Source: Synechococcales cyanobacterium PMM_0085 (GTDB lineage: Bacteria > Cyanobacteriota > Cyanobacteriia > Elainellales > Elainellaceae). From it: DNA of 5,771 bases. Below the pieces are notes generated by a model that saw only the letters and a list, made by a program, of their open reading frames with translations, did no database searches and had not been told where the DNA came from. A program made the position numbers and the translations under genes. Positions 5,007 to 5,771 of this stretch are shown piece by piece (the stretch's first letter is position 1; each line of letters begins with the position of its first letter). The stretch is taken from assembly GCA_949127705.1 (NCBI GenBank), contig CASBQJ010000520.1, forward strand, positions 1 to 5,771. The letters run 5' to 3'.

Positions 5007-5771
5007 TTAAACCGCCGTAGATCTGCCAGAGCTAACCGATCGCAACACGTCGAGAAAGGCGATCGCCGCCCGTGACAGCAGCGCATCGGCCATAACCGCC
5101 ACGGCAATGGTGCGCACCAGCGGCACAGGCAGACTGCGAATCTGAATTTCGGGCGGAATCGGTTCGGCGGCAAGGCGCGCCATAATGCTAGCCCCCAACC
5201 CGCGCCGCACCATGCTAATTACGGTCGAGTCTTCCTTCACTTCGTAGGTGACGGGCAGCGACTGGCCAAACTGCTCCAAATGGTCGCGGATCAGGCGGGC
5301 GTGGATGTGGGGATTGGCCACCGGGGTCATAATCAGCGGATAGCTGGCCAGTTGCTCCCAGGTTAGAGGGGCATCCTGCATAACAGCCGTGGGCGGCAGC
5401 AGCGCCACAAACTCATCGCGGCATAGCTCCCAAACTTCAAATTCGGCAGCAGCAGGCAGCAGCACAAAGCCAACCTCCGCCTGCCCATGGCGCAGGGTAT
5501 GCTCGACCTCGCTGTAGTGGTCAAATTCACTCAGGGCAATACCCACGCCCGGAAACTTTTCACGAAACTGGGCGATCGCCTCCGGCAACAGGTGGGTCGC
5601 CACACTGCGCACCGACGCAATCCGCACCTGCCCCGCCTCCAGCCCTTTGGCCAAGTTCGCCTTTTTACGAATTGAGTCCAGCAGTGCCAAAATTTGCTGC
5701 GCCTCTGGCAAAATCTGCTCGCCGTCGTGGGTGAGGCTAGCCCCATGTCGCCCCCGATTTAGCAGCACTAC
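5007..5771 (-). CDS. LysR-family transcriptional regulator, 5' end beyond the window
   Basis: 254 C-terminal residues are visible; the frame stays open through the right edge, and the first GTG (5768) is not the true start. The visible part begins at the end of the winged-helix domain, with LNRGRHGASLTHDGEQIL in the place of the family's ..R..R.v.LT.aG..ll.., followed by the linker helix (about 18-42) and a two-lobed periplasmic-binding-protein-like effector domain from about 47 (GQVRIASVRSVATHLLPEAIAQF). About 45-50 residues holding most of the DNA-reading helices are missing, giving a full length near 300. LysR proteins are effector-responsive DNA-binding tetramers, usually acting on a divergent neighbour, so the likely target lies to the right of the window. 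It converges on the GH13 gene and there is no direct sign that it controls it. The effector is unknown. Confidence 0.92.
   Translation of the reverse strand, partial: VVLLNRGRHGASLTHDGEQILPEAQQILALLDSIRKKANLAKGLEAGQVRIASVRSVATHLLPEAIAQFREKFPGVGIALSEFDHYSEVEHTLRHGQAEVGFVLLPAAAEFEVWELCRDEFVALLPPTAVMQDAPLTWEQLASYPLIMTPVANPHIHARLIRDHLEQFGQSLPVTYEVKEDSTVISMVRRGLGASIMARLAAEPIPPEIQIRSLPVPLVRTIAVAVMADALLSRAAIAFLDVLRSVSSGRSTAV

Larger units (their letters stand above)
263..5579. repeat. Eight dispersed HIP1 octamers (GCGATCGC)
   Basis: The palindrome GCGATCGC is found at 263-270, 1404-1411, 1498-1505, 2491-2498, 4088-4095, 4229-4236, 5059-5066 and 5572-5579. All copies lie inside coding regions: one in the J-protein gene, two in the kinase, one in glgC, two in the GH13 gene and two in the LysR gene. 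About 0.1 copy would be expected by chance in this length. HIP1 over-representation is a known trait of many cyanobacterial genomes, so this is a lineage marker rather than a local element. Confidence 0.93.

Noticed and set aside
1..5771. CRISPR array, tRNA, IS element or phage genes
   Set aside because: No regularly spaced repeats, cloverleaf, transposase or phage motifs were seen on either strand.

Overview
The window reads as chromosomal DNA from a cyanobacterium. The octamer GCGATCGC (HIP1, a hallmark of many cyanobacterial genomes) occurs eight times in 5.8 kb. The glucose-1-phosphate adenylyltransferase carries the regulatory residues of the cyanobacterial enzyme at the same numbering as the Anabaena protein. 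The species cannot be named from the sequence.

Layout, left to right. Positions 1-159 lie downstream of a leftward gene cluster and hold an 18-bp imperfect hairpin (13-60) but no gene. A leftward cluster of three closely spaced genes follows. In transcription order it is glgC (3098-1809), a small P-loop kinase resembling the kinase half of T4 polynucleotide kinase (1778-1164), and a J-domain co-chaperone of the zinc-finger-less DnaJ/CbpA type (1137-160). The spacers are 30 and 26 bp, so one transcript is likely. A 319-bp divergent intergenic region (3099-3417) separates glgC from a rightward GH13 alpha-glucan hydrolase of the neopullulanase/cyclomaltodextrinase type (3418-4860). It contains two 10-bp direct repeats abutting the glgC ribosome binding site. 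The hydrolase converges on a leftward LysR-type regulator that runs off the right edge (5771-5007). Between the convergent genes lies a C-rich/G-rich inverted repeat (4899-4967) of a kind often seen between cyanobacterial genes.

Functionally, the centre of the window is a glycogen locus. glgC makes ADP-glucose, the committed step of glycogen synthesis. The divergent GH13 enzyme is predicted to hydrolyse alpha-glucans in the cytoplasm. Opposing activities therefore flank one shared control region. The kinase and J-protein have no obvious role in glycogen metabolism and are the least explained part of the cluster. No CRISPR array, tRNA, rRNA, transposase or phage gene is visible. I found no clear novel system; the best leads are the orphan polynucleotide-kinase-like gene and the repeats at the glgC leader.
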